From the NCBI GenBank assembly GCA_027484025.1, contig JAIXTI010000168.1, positions 1 to 60,833 on the forward strand: a stretch of DNA of 60,833 nucleotides, read 5' to 3'. The position numbers and the translations under genes are program-made. Position 1 is the stretch's first letter. Each line of letters opens with the position of its first letter. Below, one piece after another: positions 15,600-25,514 of this stretch. The notes below the pieces were generated by a model. It worked only from the letters and a program-made list of their open reading frames with translations. It ran no database searches and was not told the origin of the DNA. Source of the DNA: a bacterium. GTDB lineage: Bacteria; Gemmatimonadota; Gemmatimonadetes; Gemmatimonadales; Gemmatimonadaceae.

Positions 15600-17780
15600 A
15601 TGTTCCGTCCGCGAACGCGGTCCTTCACATACGCGCTGCAGATCGCCGGGTGGCTTGGTGCTTCCATGTTGCCGGTGCGGGGCGCACTGGCGCAAAGCGC
15701 CGATCCGACGCCCGTTCGTCGGGCCGGTGCCTGGCAGAGTGCGGCGGCGGACTCGCTCGTGCAACGCGCGATCGCGCGGCGCGGCCTACAGCTCGCCGAC
15801 AGTTCGCTCCTCAGCTATCGCGCCGATGCCCGCGGCTTTCTGGCGTTTCTTGCCCAGCTGGGCGAGGGGGTGATCATCCCCCCTCGCGTGGTGCAGAGCG
15901 AAGAACTCGCGCTGAGTATTGCGTGGTGGCAACCAGGGCGAAGTGCGCAGCGGCTGGTAGGACGTCGCGACACCACGCTACTCCCCGCCGACGTGGGCTA
16001 CTATCGCGACCGCTACGGCGTGGTGCTCGACAATCTTCCCGATCGCATTCGTCTGGGTGATGGGCAGGATGTGCGCGACGTGCCGCATCCGCTCGCGGCG
16101 ACCGCGATGTCGCAGTACGAATACACCATGGGCAGCCCGGTGCGCATTCGCATTCCCGGACGAGAGATCCTCGTGGACGAAGTGAAGTTCCGTCCGCGCG
16201 ACGGGACGCGCCCCGCCGCCATCGGCTCGGTGTATCTCGATCACGAAACCGCCGCCGTCGTGCGGCTATCGATGACCTTCACGCGTGCGGCCATTCTCGA
16301 CCGGCGCATCGAGACGCTCGTCGTCACGCTCGAAAACGGATTGGTGCGCGAGAAATACTGGCTGCCGCGTCGTCAGGAAGTGGAGGTGTCGCGCGGGAGC
16401 ACGTGGTTCGATATCCCGGCGCGTGGCATCGTACGCGGTCGGTGGGAGATTTCGAACTACGAGGTGAACGAACAGATTCCTCCCGCTACGATGGCCTTGC
16501 CGCGTTGGAGTTCGGTGTCGCGCGATTCGCTGCGGGCGCACCCGTTCGAAGGACGGGTGATCGATGCGCTACCGCCAGATATTCAGGTGGCGACGAGTGA
16601 AGACGTCGTCCGCGCGCGGGTGCAGGCCGAAGCCGCCGTGCGCGCGTCGCTGCTCGCGCGTCCGGCGTCGGCGTCCGTGACCGGACGTGGCGTCAGCGAC
16701 CTGGTGCGCATGACGCGCGCTGAAGGCATCGCGGTTGGACTCGGCGGCGCGCATCGCAGCCCCACGGGGATCATGGTCAGTGCGCGTGGTCGATACGGCT
16801 TTGGCGATCAGCAGGTGAAGGGGCAGGTGGCGGTGGGTCGTGTGCCGGCGTTCGGTCGCGTGCCCACGCTGCAGCTCTTTGCGGAACGCGAATACCGCGA
16901 CCTCGCGATGGCCGAACGCGCCGGTGTGACCAACACGCTCGCGTCGGCGCTCTTCTCCAGCGACTATACCACGCAGGTGGATACGCGCGCGCTTGGTGTG
17001 CTCTACAAGCGCTCACCCACCAGCGCGTTCACCTGGCGGTTGGCCGCAGAGCGTGATGCGCCCACCGTAGCCCACGCGAGTGGCATTATTCGCAGCTTCG
17101 CGCCCACACTCAATGCGTGGACGCTACGCGGTGGACGACTCGAGGTGAGCGGTGCTGGCGGGACCGTACCCGCGACCTCGACTTCGACGCGTGCATTCTG
17201 GACGCTGTCGGCGAGTGCTGGCGCCTACACGGGTAGCGTGGCGCCCGTTGGCGATCCGCTCGCACTGCCGGCGCCGGGCACGGTGTTGAGCACTCGCGAC
17301 GTGCGGCCGCTGGTGGGGCGTGCGCACGGCATGCTGCAGCTGACGCGTCCGCTCGGTGGTGACCGTGCGTTGCTGCTGCAGACCGTTGCCGGCGTGGCCG
17401 GCGGTCGTGACCTGCCGCCGCAGTGGTTGGTGTTTGCCGGCGGACCGTGGAGTGCACCGGGCTACGACTGGCACGCCTTCGGGTCGCGTGCGCTGCTGTC
17501 GCAGCGTCTCGAGTTCCGCACGCCGGTTCCGGCGCCGTCCATTCCGCTCCGTCGCTTTGGCAAGTCGCCGCCACATGTCACGCTCGCGCCGTTCGTGCAG
17601 GTGCTCGGCACGGCCGCGGGGACCGCGGAGCGTCGAACCGTGTCGGGGGTGTATCCGTCGGCGGGTGTGGGCATGCTGTTCTTCTACGACCTGCTGCGCG
17701 CCGATGTCGCCCGCGGACTGCGCAATGGCACGTGGCGTTTTTCGATCGATATTGACCGCTCGTTCTGGGGGATTCTCTGA
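15600..17780 (+). CDS. Predicted outer-membrane protein with C-terminal beta-barrel
   Basis: ATG 15600 is preferred over a TTG two codons earlier, giving 726 residues. A signal peptide ends near VRGALAQS. Residues about 70-300 include long paired strands such as GSVYLDHETAAVVRLSM and LVREKYWLPRRQEVEV, somewhat like DUF5686-type surface proteins. The C-terminal half has alternating strands with aromatic ends and finishes FSIDIDRSFWGIL, as outer-membrane barrels often do. It may be a barrel with a periplasmic domain, similar in layout to Omp85-like surface antigens, but no POTRA domains are evident. Function unknown. The stop overlaps the probable CTG start of the methyltransferase gene. Confidence 0.8.
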   Translation: MFRPRTRSFTYALQIAGWLGASMLPVRGALAQSADPTPVRRAGAWQSAAADSLVQRAIARRGLQLADSSLLSYRADARGFLAFLAQLGEGVIIPPRVVQSEELALSIAWWQPGRSAQRLVGRRDTTLLPADVGYYRDRYGVVLDNLPDRIRLGDGQDVRDVPHPLAATAMSQYEYTMGSPVRIRIPGREILVDEVKFRPRDGTRPAAIGSVYLDHETAAVVRLSMTFTRAAILDRRIETLVVTLENGLVREKYWLPRRQEVEVSRGSTWFDIPARGIVRGRWEISNYEVNEQIPPATMALPRWSSVSRDSLRAHPFEGRVIDALPPDIQVATSEDVVRARVQAEAAVRASLLARPASASVTGRGVSDLVRMTRAEGIAVGLGGAHRSPTGIMVSARGRYGFGDQQVKGQVAVGRVPAFGRVPTLQLFAEREYRDLAMAERAGVTNTLASALFSSDYTTQVDTRALGVLYKRSPTSAFTWRLAAERDAPTVAHASGIIRSFAPTLNAWTLRGGRLEVSGAGGTVPATSTSTRAFWTLSASAGAYTGSVAPVGDPLALPAPGTVLSTRDVRPLVGRAHGMLQLTRPLGGDRALLLQTVAGVAGGRDLPPQWLVFAGGPWSAPGYDWHAFGSRALLSQRLEFRTPVPAPSIPLRRFGKSPPHVTLAPFVQVLGTAAGTAERRTVSGVYPSAGVGMLFFYDLLRADVARGLRNGTWRFSIDIDRSFWGIL

Positions 17781-18403
17781 GTACAGCACCTGCGGCGGCG
17801 GCGTCGGAGGAGAAGCGCTACGACAAAGCGTACTTCGACAAGTGGTACCGGCATCCGCGGCATCGCGTGAAGTCGCCGGTGGAGTTGGCACGGCAGGCGG
17901 CGTTCGTATTGCGGACGGCCGAGTTCGTGCTCGGGCGCAACGTGCGGTCGGTGCTCGATGTAGGGTGCGGCGAGGGGCAGTGGCGTGCCGCCCTGCGCGC
18001 GCATCGCCCGCGGCTGCACTACGACGGTGTCGATCCCAGCGCCTATGCGGTGTCGCGCTATGGTCGCGCGCGTGGACTGCAGCTCGGCGGCATCGAACAG
18101 CTGGACACGCTCTCGTTGCGCGAGGAGTACGATCTCGTGGTATGCTGTGGGATGCTCAATTATCTCGAGGCACCGGCGTTGCAGCGCGGGCTGGCGCAGG
18201 TGGCGCGCCGCGTTGGCGGCATGGCGTATCTGGAGCTGTTCACCAGCGACGACCAGTTCGAAGGCGATACCAACTGGCCGGCGCCGCGTCCGGCGGCGTG
18301 GTATCGGCGCGCCATGCGCCGCGCGGGTCTCTGGCCCGTGGGGATGCAGTGCTATGTGGCGAGTAGCGCCCGTGACCGCGTATCCGCACTGGAGCGCTTG
18401 TAA
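17777..18403 (+). CDS. Class I SAM-dependent methyltransferase, probable CTG start
   Basis: Motif I VLDVGCGEGQWRAAL and the acidic ribose-binding strand end YDGVDPSAY are clear, as is DLVVCCGMLNYLE (motif IV region). The first standard start is GTG 17867, but the frame is open back to a stop at 17753-17755, and the upstream codons read EKRYDKAYFDKWYRHPRHR, the typical beginning of this methyltransferase type. The only start-like codons there are CTG 17765 and 17777. CTG 17777 overlaps the preceding stop (CTGA) and has GGGGGA just upstream as ribosome site, so it is chosen: 208 residues. The target is unknown. cysE starts 2 bases after its stop. Confidence 0.85.
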   Translation: MSTAPAAAASEEKRYDKAYFDKWYRHPRHRVKSPVELARQAAFVLRTAEFVLGRNVRSVLDVGCGEGQWRAALRAHRPRLHYDGVDPSAYAVSRYGRARGLQLGGIEQLDTLSLREEYDLVVCCGMLNYLEAPALQRGLAQVARRVGGMAYLELFTSDDQFEGDTNWPAPRPAAWYRRAMRRAGLWPVGMQCYVASSARDRVSALERL

Positions 18404-18405
18404 AC

Positions 18406-19233
18406 ATGAACGACTCGTCGTGGGCGACCTTCCTCATGGCGCGCAAGGCGGAGCGGCAGGCGTGTGATGCGCCGCGTCCGTTGCGTGCCCTCGCCGAAGA
18501 ATTCGCGTTTCGCGCGCTGGCGCTGATGTTTCCGCAGTTCGCGCATCCCGCACGCATGGGTGCCGAGGGCGTGGACGACGAAGCCATGCATCTTGAAGCG
18601 CTGTTGCGTGCGGCCATTGGGCCGCTCGTTGCCGAACCCGACCAGGTAGTGCGGACGTTCCTCTCACGCATGAACACGGTACACGCCGCGCTGGTGCTCG
18701 ATGCGAACGCCATCATGGCCGGTGATCCGGCGGCGATGAGTCTCGAGGAAGTCATCGTGGCGTACCCGGGCTTTCTGGCCACCGCGGTACACCGCATTGC
18801 GCACGAGTTGTATCTGCTGCAGGTGCCGCTCTTTCCGCGGGTGCTGTCGGAGTGGTCGCACCGCGAAACGGGCATCGATATTCATCCCGGCGCGCGCATT
18901 GGCGCCGGTTTCGCCATCGATCATGGTACGGGTGTAGTGATCGGCGAGACGAGCGTGATTGGTGATCGCGTGCGCATTTATCAGGGAGTCACGCTGGGTG
19001 CGCTTGCGGTGAGCAAGAAGCTGGCGAACCGCAAGCGACATCCTACGATCGAGCACGACGTGGTGATCTATGCGAACGCCACCATTCTGGGTGGCATGAC
19101 GGTCGTTGGCGCGGGGTCGGTGATTGGTGGCAACGTATGGCTGACGAACTCGGTGCCGCCGCGTAGCGTGGTCCAGTTCACCAGCAGGGTAGAGCAGCGT
19201 GATGGTGACGACGGCTTGGAGTTTCACATCTAG
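18406..19233 (+). CDS. cysE: Serine O-acetyltransferase
   Basis: The 275-residue protein has the SAT N-terminal helical domain ([19 protein letters not shown]) and then the left-handed beta-helix: [48 protein letters not shown] and [20 protein letters not shown]. The histidines of DIHPGA and IDHGTG match the acetyl-transfer site. It makes O-acetylserine from serine and acetyl-CoA in the cytoplasm, the first step of cysteine synthesis. The next gene, 11 bases away, encodes cysteine synthase, which uses the product. A C-terminal tail GLEFHI ends in isoleucine, as needed for docking into CysK. Confidence 0.95.
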   Translation: MNDSSWATFLMARKAERQACDAPRPLRALAEEFAFRALALMFPQFAHPARMGAEGVDDEAMHLEALLRAAIGPLVAEPDQVVRTFLSRMNTVHAALVLDANAIMAGDPAAMSLEEVIVAYPGFLATAVHRIAHELYLLQVPLFPRVLSEWSHRETGIDIHPGARIGAGFAIDHGTGVVIGETSVIGDRVRIYQGVTLGALAVSKKLANRKRHPTIEHDVVIYANATILGGMTVVGAGSVIGGNVWLTNSVPPRSVVQFTSRVEQRDGDDGLEFHI

Positions 19234-19244
19234 CGGGAGCGGCA

Positions 19245-20174
19245 ATGAAGGCGGCAACTATTCTCGAGACCATCGGCGGCACGCCGCACGTGCGCATTCA
19301 GCGGCTGTTCGATGCGCGGTATGAAGTGTGGATGAAACTCGAGCGCGCGAATCCCGGTGGCAGCATCAAAGATCGCATTGCCCTCCGCATGATCGAAGAC
19401 GCGGAGCAGGCAGGCGCGCTTACGCCTGAGAGCGTCATCATCGAGCCCACCTCCGGCAACACCGGTATTGGACTCGCCATGGTCGCGGCGGTGAAAGGCT
19501 ACCGTCTACTGCTGGTCATGCCAGAGTCGATGAGCATCGAGCGCCGGCGCATCATGGCCGCGTACGGGGCCACGTTCGATCTCACGCCGCGTGAGAAGGG
19601 GATGAAGGGGGCCATTGCGCGTGCGCAGGAGCTGGTCGCATCGACCCCCAACGCGTGGATGCCGTCGCAGTTCGAGAACGCGTCCAACATCGCGGCGCAC
19701 GTGGACACCACGGCGAACGAGATTCTCGAAGACTTCCCGCATGGTCTCGACTATCTCATTACCGGTGTGGGCACGGGCGGACACATCACGGCGGTGAGCG
19801 AGGTGCTCAAGCGGCACTGGCCGGCGCTCAAGACCTTCGCGGTGGAACCGGCCAAGTCGCCGGTCATCAGTGGCGGGGCGCCAAGCCCGCATCGCATTCA
19901 GGGCGTCGGCGCCGGATTCATTCCGACCAACCTGCATCTCGACACGCTCGACGGCACGATACAGGTGACGGAGGAAGACGCCTTCACGTACACGCAGCGT
20001 GCCGCACGCGAAGAGGGGCTGTTCATCGGCATCTCCAGCGGCGGCTCACTGGCGGCCGTGGCGCAGAAGCTCCCCGAACTGTCAGAGGGCGCGCGTATCC
20101 TCACCTTCTGCTACGACACGGGAGAGCGGTACCTATCCATCGACGGCCTTTTCCCCCTCACTGCTGAGAGCTGA
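19245..20174 (+). CDS. cysK: Cysteine synthase (O-acetylserine sulfhydrylase)
   Basis: The 309-residue PLP enzyme has the cofactor lysine K42 in NPGGSIKDR, the substrate loop [12 protein letters not shown] near 67-78, the glycine-rich phosphate loop [11 protein letters not shown], and ends with [15 protein letters not shown], typical of CysK. It joins O-acetylserine and sulfide to give cysteine. Its position directly after cysE, whose C terminus ends in Ile, supports the assignment and a possible CysE-CysK complex. CysM is the alternative. The stop is followed within 4 bases by the first of two palindromes. Confidence 0.93.
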   Translation: MKAATILETIGGTPHVRIQRLFDARYEVWMKLERANPGGSIKDRIALRMIEDAEQAGALTPESVIIEPTSGNTGIGLAMVAAVKGYRLLLVMPESMSIERRRIMAAYGATFDLTPREKGMKGAIARAQELVASTPNAWMPSQFENASNIAAHVDTTANEILEDFPHGLDYLITGVGTGGHITAVSEVLKRHWPALKTFAVEPAKSPVISGGAPSPHRIQGVGAGFIPTNLHLDTLDGTIQVTEEDAFTYTQRAAREEGLFIGISSGGSLAAVAQKLPELSEGARILTFCYDTGERYLSIDGLFPLTAES

Positions 20175-20177
20175 GGG

Positions 20178-20210
20178 CTGAGATCGGAGAGCTCAGCGCT
20201 CCGATCTCAG
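20178..20210. repeat. 12-bp stem-loop directly after cysK
   Basis: CTGAGATCGGAG (20178-20189) and CTCCGATCTCAG (20199-20210) form a perfect stem with a 9-base loop, 3 bases after the cysK stop. There is no T run, so it is not a classical terminator; it may protect the mRNA end or belong to the longer palindrome next to it. Confidence 0.6.
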
Positions 20211-20222
20211 GGCTCAGAACTC

Positions 20223-20365
20223 AGAGCTCAGCCTCTGATAGGTGTGAGAGTCCAGCAACGCAGAAGTGAGCGGCGAGGACCGGCGGTAGGGGTAACCGCC
20301 ACCGCGGGGCCTGGCTGCTCACGCCTGCGTTACTGGACTCTCACACCTATCAGAGGCTGAGCTCT
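20223..20365. repeat. Very long inverted repeat (33-bp perfect arms), MITE-like or structured RNA
   Basis: The arms 20223-20255 and 20333-20365 are exact reverse complements. With small mismatches the pairing continues inward through AACGCAG and GTGAGC to nearly 50 bp. The 45-base top contains a further GGCGGT/ACCGCC hairpin. The element fills the space between cysK and rmuC. The flanks are rich in GCTGAG/CTCAG words. It could be a non-autonomous mobile element, a strong bidirectional processing signal, or an RNA gene. No other copy is seen in this window. Confidence 0.7.
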
Positions 20366-20396
20366 GCCCCGTCTTGTTTCTCAGATCTCAACTCGA

Positions 20397-21515
20397 ATGC
20401 TCGACTCTCTCAGTCTCATCGCTGGCGTTGTTGCAGGGGCGGCGGTGTCGTGGCTCGTGGGCCGCTCGCTCTCGGCCGCGCACACCGCGCGCGCGCTGGG
20501 CGAGGCTGATGCGCGCGCACGGGCAACCGAGATGGCGTTGCGGGAGCAGGTCGCGCGTCATGAGGCCGAGTCGGCGTTGACGGCGCGGCATGGCAACGTG
20601 GCGGAGTTGCTGGCGCCCATTCGCGACACGCTGTCACGCTACGATGATGCGCTGGCGCAGTTGGGCCGGGCGCAGGCGCAGGTGGCGGGACAGATTGGCG
20701 AGCGGCTCGATGCAGTGGTGCTCTCGGGAGAATCGCTGCGACGCGAAACGCAGCAGCTGTCGCAGGCGCTGCGCGCGCCGACAGTGCGCGGGCAATGGGG
20801 CGAGCTGCAGCTGCGCCGCGTATGCGAACTCGCCGGCATGCTCGCGTACTGCGATTTCGAACCGCAGGTGTCGGTGCGTACCGACGACGGCGTGCAGCGT
20901 CCGGACCTCATCGTGCGGTTACCGGGCGACCGACGGCTGGTGGTCGACGCCAAGGCGCCGCTCTCGGGATATCTCGAAGCGATGGCCGCCCCTGACGATC
21001 GTCAGCGGAGCGCCCGCCTGGCCGATCACGCGGCGCAGGTGCGCGCGCATGTGCAGAAGCTGAGCGCCAAGCGCTACTGGTCGCAGTTCGACGACGCGCC
21101 GGATTTCGTCGTGCTCTTTCTTCCGGGTGAGGCGTTCTTTGCGGCGGCGCTCGATGCCGACCCGACGCTGCTCGAGAGCGCTCTTGGCGATCGGGTGCTC
21201 CTCGCCACACCCACCACCCTCATCGCGCTGCTCAAAGCCGCCGCGTACGGATGGCGGCAAGAGCGCGTGGCACAGGAAGCGGAGCAGGTGGCGCTACTCG
21301 GTCGTGAATTGCATGAGCGGTTGAGTGTCTTCGATGAGCAGCTCATCGAATTGGGGCGCGGGTTGCACCGGGCCGTCACCGCGTACAATCGAGCGCTGGG
21401 CAGCCTCGAGTCGCGCGTGCTCGTCACCGCGCGCAAGCTTGGTGAACTGAGCGGGGCCGATACCCCACTGGCGGACGTACCGGCGCTGGAGCTGTCGGTC
21501 AAAGGCGTCGAATGA
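20397..21515 (+). CDS. rmuC: RmuC-like DNA recombination protein
   Basis: The 372-residue protein has an N-terminal membrane helix ([18 protein letters not shown]), a coiled-coil stretch to about residue 130, then the RmuC core: [65 protein letters not shown] and [19 protein letters not shown]. The DAK motif sits in a restriction-endonuclease-like fold. RmuC limits inversion at short repeats in E. coli; its exact reaction is unsettled. Its stop overlaps the next start (ATGA). Its place beside a very long inverted repeat is notable given that role, but may be chance. Confidence 0.92.
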   Translation: MLDSLSLIAGVVAGAAVSWLVGRSLSAAHTARALGEADARARATEMALREQVARHEAESALTARHGNVAELLAPIRDTLSRYDDALAQLGRAQAQVAGQIGERLDAVVLSGESLRRETQQLSQALRAPTVRGQWGELQLRRVCELAGMLAYCDFEPQVSVRTDDGVQRPDLIVRLPGDRRLVVDAKAPLSGYLEAMAAPDDRQRSARLADHAAQVRAHVQKLSAKRYWSQFDDAPDFVVLFLPGEAFFAAALDADPTLLESALGDRVLLATPTTLIALLKAAAYGWRQERVAQEAEQVALLGRELHERLSVFDEQLIELGRGLHRAVTAYNRALGSLESRVLVTARKLGELSGADTPLADVPALELSVKGVE

Positions 21516-22246
21516 CCGCTCTGTCTGCCGGTCCTGTCGTCACGCGTGTCGTGAGACGCGAGCGCAAAGGCTCGTCGTTGCCCGTGGTGGCGGACACGAC
21601 GGCGGGGCAGTGGTTTCTCAAGCTCAGCGGCGCGTCGCAAGGGGTGCTGCCACTGGTCGCGGAAATCATCGTTGGTACGCTTGCCGAGGCCATTGGGCTG
21701 CACGTGCCGGCACGCACGCTCGTGGCGCTGCCTGCGGGCGTCGCCAGTGACGATCCCAACGACGAGCTACGTGATCTGCTCAACGCGAGTGTCGGGTACA
21801 ACCTGGGGTTCGAGCTGCTCGTCAACGCACGCGACCTGACGCCGCCGGAGTTCGCGCGCGTTGAGATAACGACCGCAGCTCGCGTGTTGTGGCTCGATGC
21901 GGTCGTCCAGAATCTCGATCGGACGATTCACAATCCCAATCTCATGATCCGTCGTGGCACCATCTGGTGCATCGATCACGGCGCCTGTCTTCCGTTTCAC
22001 CACGATTGGGGTGCCGTTACGGAGCAGATGCCACACCGCCCGTACGATGTGCCATCGCACCTGTTCGCGTGGGCCGCCGATCTGCTGCCCGATGCGCACG
22101 CGCAGTACGTCCCCGTGCTGTCGCGCGATGTGCTGCGACAGGCTGCTGCCGCCGTTCCCGACGAATGGTTAGGCAGTGATCCGGCGCGGCGGCGCGAGGG
22201 ATACGTCGCCTTTCTGTTCAAGCGATTGCAGGGCGGCTGGCGCTGA
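21512..22246 (+). CDS. HipA-like kinase domain protein
   Basis: The 244-residue protein follows the small HipA-like family (not full HipA): a nucleotide-binding region [11 protein letters not shown], then [24 protein letters not shown] helix, then [20 protein letters not shown] with the catalytic D-x-x-x-x-NxDR-type motif and WCIDHGACL as the metal-binding DHG. No HipB-like antitoxin is next to it, so a classical toxin role is unsupported. It overlaps rmuC by ATGA, so the two are probably co-translated. The substrate is unknown. Confidence 0.78.
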   Translation: MTALSAGPVVTRVVRRERKGSSLPVVADTTAGQWFLKLSGASQGVLPLVAEIIVGTLAEAIGLHVPARTLVALPAGVASDDPNDELRDLLNASVGYNLGFELLVNARDLTPPEFARVEITTAARVLWLDAVVQNLDRTIHNPNLMIRRGTIWCIDHGACLPFHHDWGAVTEQMPHRPYDVPSHLFAWAADLLPDAHAQYVPVLSRDVLRQAAAAVPDEWLGSDPARRREGYVAFLFKRLQGGWR

Positions 22247-22438
22247 CACAAACCAGTTTTTGGAATTGGCGGTCAGGACCTGCGACTGCCCACGGACGGT
22301 GGAACTTCCAGCCAACCGACCCATTTGGTAGCGATGGTGGCCATACGATCATGCATCCATTGGCCGCGCACCGGCGTACAGCTCTTGCCACGAAGCGAAA
22401 ACGACGTGGTTTCCGCCTCACCTCTTCCGAAACTGTCT

Positions 22439-22939
22439 ATGACTTTGCTTGCCCGACGTTCCCTTGCGGCATTGGCCCTCGCCGCCGCCACGGCCCTTAG
22501 CGCGTGCGGTGATGATGATGTGGCTGGTCCGTCGCTCGAGCGGTTCCGTGCGACGCTCGCGGGGAATGAAGAAGTGCCCCCCAATTCGTCAACGGCGACC
22601 GGCTCGGCCGAATTCACGCTGAGCAAGGGCGGCGACACGCTCTACGTGAACATCAACGTCAATGCGTTGGCGAACATCCGCTTCGGTCATTTCCACACCG
22701 GTGCGCGCGGTGCCAATGGCGCCGTCGTCACGGATCTCGTGCTGGCGCCGACGCTCGTCGGTCCGCAGTCGGGCCGCATTGGTCGCCAGTTCGTGACGGC
22801 CGGCAACCTCGTCGGTACACTCGCGGGGCAGCCCCTGTCCGCGCTCATCACGCAGATCAAGGCCGGCACGATTTACGTGAACCTGCATACGGACGCGTTC
22901 CCGGGTGGGGAGCTGCGTGGGCAAGTCGCCGTCCAATAA
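22439..22939 (+). CDS. CHRD domain lipoprotein
   Basis: The start is taken at ATG 22439 (MTLLARRS), which places a lipoprotein signal first: LAAATALSACGDDD with the lipid-accepting cysteine. The mature 140 residues form a CHRD domain: FRATLAGNEEVPPNSSTATG at the start, then AEFTLSKGGDTLYVNINVN, FGHFHTGARGANGAVV and finally IYVNLHTDAFPGGELRGQV, the conserved H-T-x-x-P-G-G-E-x-R-G end. CHRD domains occur in chordin and in many bacterial secreted proteins; the reaction is not known. It is a single gene followed by a strong terminator. Confidence 0.88.
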   Translation: MTLLARRSLAALALAAATALSACGDDDVAGPSLERFRATLAGNEEVPPNSSTATGSAEFTLSKGGDTLYVNINVNALANIRFGHFHTGARGANGAVVTDLVLAPTLVGPQSGRIGRQFVTAGNLVGTLAGQPLSALITQIKAGTIYVNLHTDAFPGGELRGQVAVQ

Positions 22940-22974
22940 CGACTCACGCTACGCGTGACCGATTGACGTGCAAC

Positions 22975-23015
22975 AAAAAGACGCCGACCTGGCATCACCG
23001 GGTCGGCGTCTTTTT
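22975..23015. terminator. Bidirectional rho-independent terminator
   Basis: AAAAAGACGCCGACC and GGTCGGCGTCTTTTT form a GC-rich stem with T runs on both sides. It sits between the CHRD gene (plus) and the poly-Asp protein gene (minus), which converge, and would serve both. Confidence 0.92.
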
Positions 23016-23029
23016 GTATGGGTGACCGG

Positions 23030-23650
<621 letters not shown>

Positions 23651-23759
23651 CGGGAAACCCTTCGAAGGCGCACGGAACAGGTGAGAACTCAGGTTAGGCA
23701 CCTGCGTCGTCCCCCGGTAGGGGAGTGCCACGGCGGACCAGCAGCGGACGCGTGGCCGG

Positions 23760-25514
23760 TCAGGCGGAGCCAACGACCTCGTTCACGTCGGTGTCGTCGA
23801 AGACCGTGCCCAGCCAATGCAGGACAGGCCAAAGTTCAGCGATGATGATGCCGCTGGCGAGTAGGGTGGCCGCAAGCACGGACCACCCGCCCCAGTCGTT
23901 GGTGAGCCACAGCACCAACGCGGCCAAGCCGACGGGGAACACGAGCGCGACCGCCGCCACGAGTGTGGTGGCCCCGGTGGTGAGCAGATTCTGCCCCATG
24001 GTCTCGAAGCCGCGGGCTTCGGTTCCCAGGCGCACCCACGCGGGGAAGAGCAGCGCGGTGCCGTTCTGGATGGTGAACATGAGCGCGTTGAACGCCGGCA
24101 CACCCACCACGATGGAGACCAGAATGGGGACGGTCGCGCCGCTGTCGAGAAAGAGCTGCGGGTCTTGAATGAACATCACCACCGGCACCGACATCAGCGA
24201 CCAGACCGTGATGGAGTGCAGGAGCGTGACCGCCGCAATCTCGGCCAGCACGATGCGCCACCCCGGCAGCGGATAGGTCTTGAGCACCGCGAGCCTCGGC
24301 AAATCGAGGCGCAGGTCGAAGCGCATCCACAGCGGCCCCAAAAAGAGCAGCATGGCGCCCCAGCCGATGGTCACGCCGATGAACGCATCACCGGCGCGCG
24401 ACGACGCTGAACGGGTGACGACGGCCAGGGTGGTGAGCCCCAGCACGAACATGATGAGCTGGCTCCTCCACGCGCCGCCGCGGAGTGCGGCTGCGAGGTT
24501 CTTCCACGCGATCGCCACTTCCGGGCGGCCGCTGAGCGAGAGCGATGGCACCTTGGCCAGCTTGCCCTTCTTGGAGCGCGCCTGACCCATTTGCGATGAG
24601 CGGACGCGCTGAATGCGCTCCACGCGCACGGCCGTCGCGTCCATGGCGGCTTCCTCGAACGACGCATCGAGGCGCACGACCCAGAAGTAGTGACCCACGA
24701 CAATGAGCCCCGACCACAATGCGGACAGCGCCCACGCCGGGGTGCCGGAGTTGATGATGGGGTCGATGAGCACGCGCGCGGGGAGCAGGGCCGTGCGCGG
24801 AATCGGCGCGTCGAGCGCCAGGGTAATGGCCGCCACGAGCGACTTGATGCCACCGGTGGCAGCCGCGCGTAATGCGGGAATTTCGGTCACGATGCCGAAG
24901 ACCACCGCGGCGATGAGGCTTCCGAAAATGACCACGGGCAACACGGCTTTGCGTCGGCCGCTGTTGCCATGCTCGACGGCGTTGGCGCGCACGATGGAGG
25001 CGCCGACCCGGTGCATGGCCAACGTGGAGAAGAGCATCCACCACCCCAGTCCGCGTTCCCACGTCGCCAATTGCGCCGCGTTCCCACGGAAGACGACGCT
25101 GAAGATGATGGTGTTGAAGAAGATCGCGAGCTGCATGCGCAGCAGCTTCGTCTGGATGAGGCCGCGCCGCGATATCGGTGCCGGGAAGAGGAACTGCACC
25201 TCAGGCGGCGTAAAGGCGAGCGCGCTCCGGTCGGCGCCGAAGATCCACCAGCGGGCCGACGATACGAGCAGCAGCGTACTGCCAACCACCATGGTGATGT
25301 TGGAGGTCAGGAAGCCGGCCAGGGGGGCTGCCCCCATGCGCGTGTTGCGGAAGAGCGCCCAATACAGATACAGCGCGCCGAGTGCGACGGCGATGAGGTA
25401 GCGCGGGCTGCGCACGCGGGCCGCTTGCGAACGGACGCGGTTGGCGAAGCTGTGCCAATACAGGAACAGCATGGCACGCGCTGGGGCCGGTGTCCGCACC
25501 ACCGCGCTATTCAC
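23760..25514 (-). CDS. Large ABC exporter membrane subunit
   Basis: The 584-residue protein has about twelve hydrophobic helices, for example YLIAVALGALYLYWALF, LAGFLTSNITMVVGSTLLLV, LIAAVVFGIVTEIPAL, AMLLFLGPLWM and TLVAAVALVFPVGLAALVLWL. The cytoplasmic motif WWIFGADRSALAFTPPEVQFLFPAPISRR (read in pieces: ALAFTPPEVQFL then FPAPISRR) is typical of the putative ABC exporter family. It overlaps the ATPase gene upstream by 8 bases, so the pair forms one transporter. A second start (MLFLYWHS) lies 14 codons in. The substrate is unknown. Confidence 0.88.
   Translation of the reverse strand: MNSAVVRTPAPARAMLFLYWHSFANRVRSQAARVRSPRYLIAVALGALYLYWALFRNTRMGAAPLAGFLTSNITMVVGSTLLLVSSARWWIFGADRSALAFTPPEVQFLFPAPISRRGLIQTKLLRMQLAIFFNTIIFSVVFRGNAAQLATWERGLGWWMLFSTLAMHRVGASIVRANAVEHGNSGRRKAVLPVVIFGSLIAAVVFGIVTEIPALRAAATGGIKSLVAAITLALDAPIPRTALLPARVLIDPIINSGTPAWALSALWSGLIVVGHYFWVVRLDASFEEAAMDATAVRVERIQRVRSSQMGQARSKKGKLAKVPSLSLSGRPEVAIAWKNLAAALRGGAWRSQLIMFVLGLTTLAVVTRSASSRAGDAFIGVTIGWGAMLLFLGPLWMRFDLRLDLPRLAVLKTYPLPGWRIVLAEIAAVTLLHSITVWSLMSVPVVMFIQDPQLFLDSGATVPILVSIVVGVPAFNALMFTIQNGTALLFPAWVRLGTEARGFETMGQNLLTTGATTLVAAVALVFPVGLAALVLWLTNDWGGWSVLAATLLASGIIIAELWPVLHWLGTVFDDTDVNEVVGSA

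Noticed and set aside
23700-23740. GTGCCA on the plus strand as a sigma-54 site before the poly-Asp gene
   Set aside because: The bases at the -12 position do not read GC at the required spacing.
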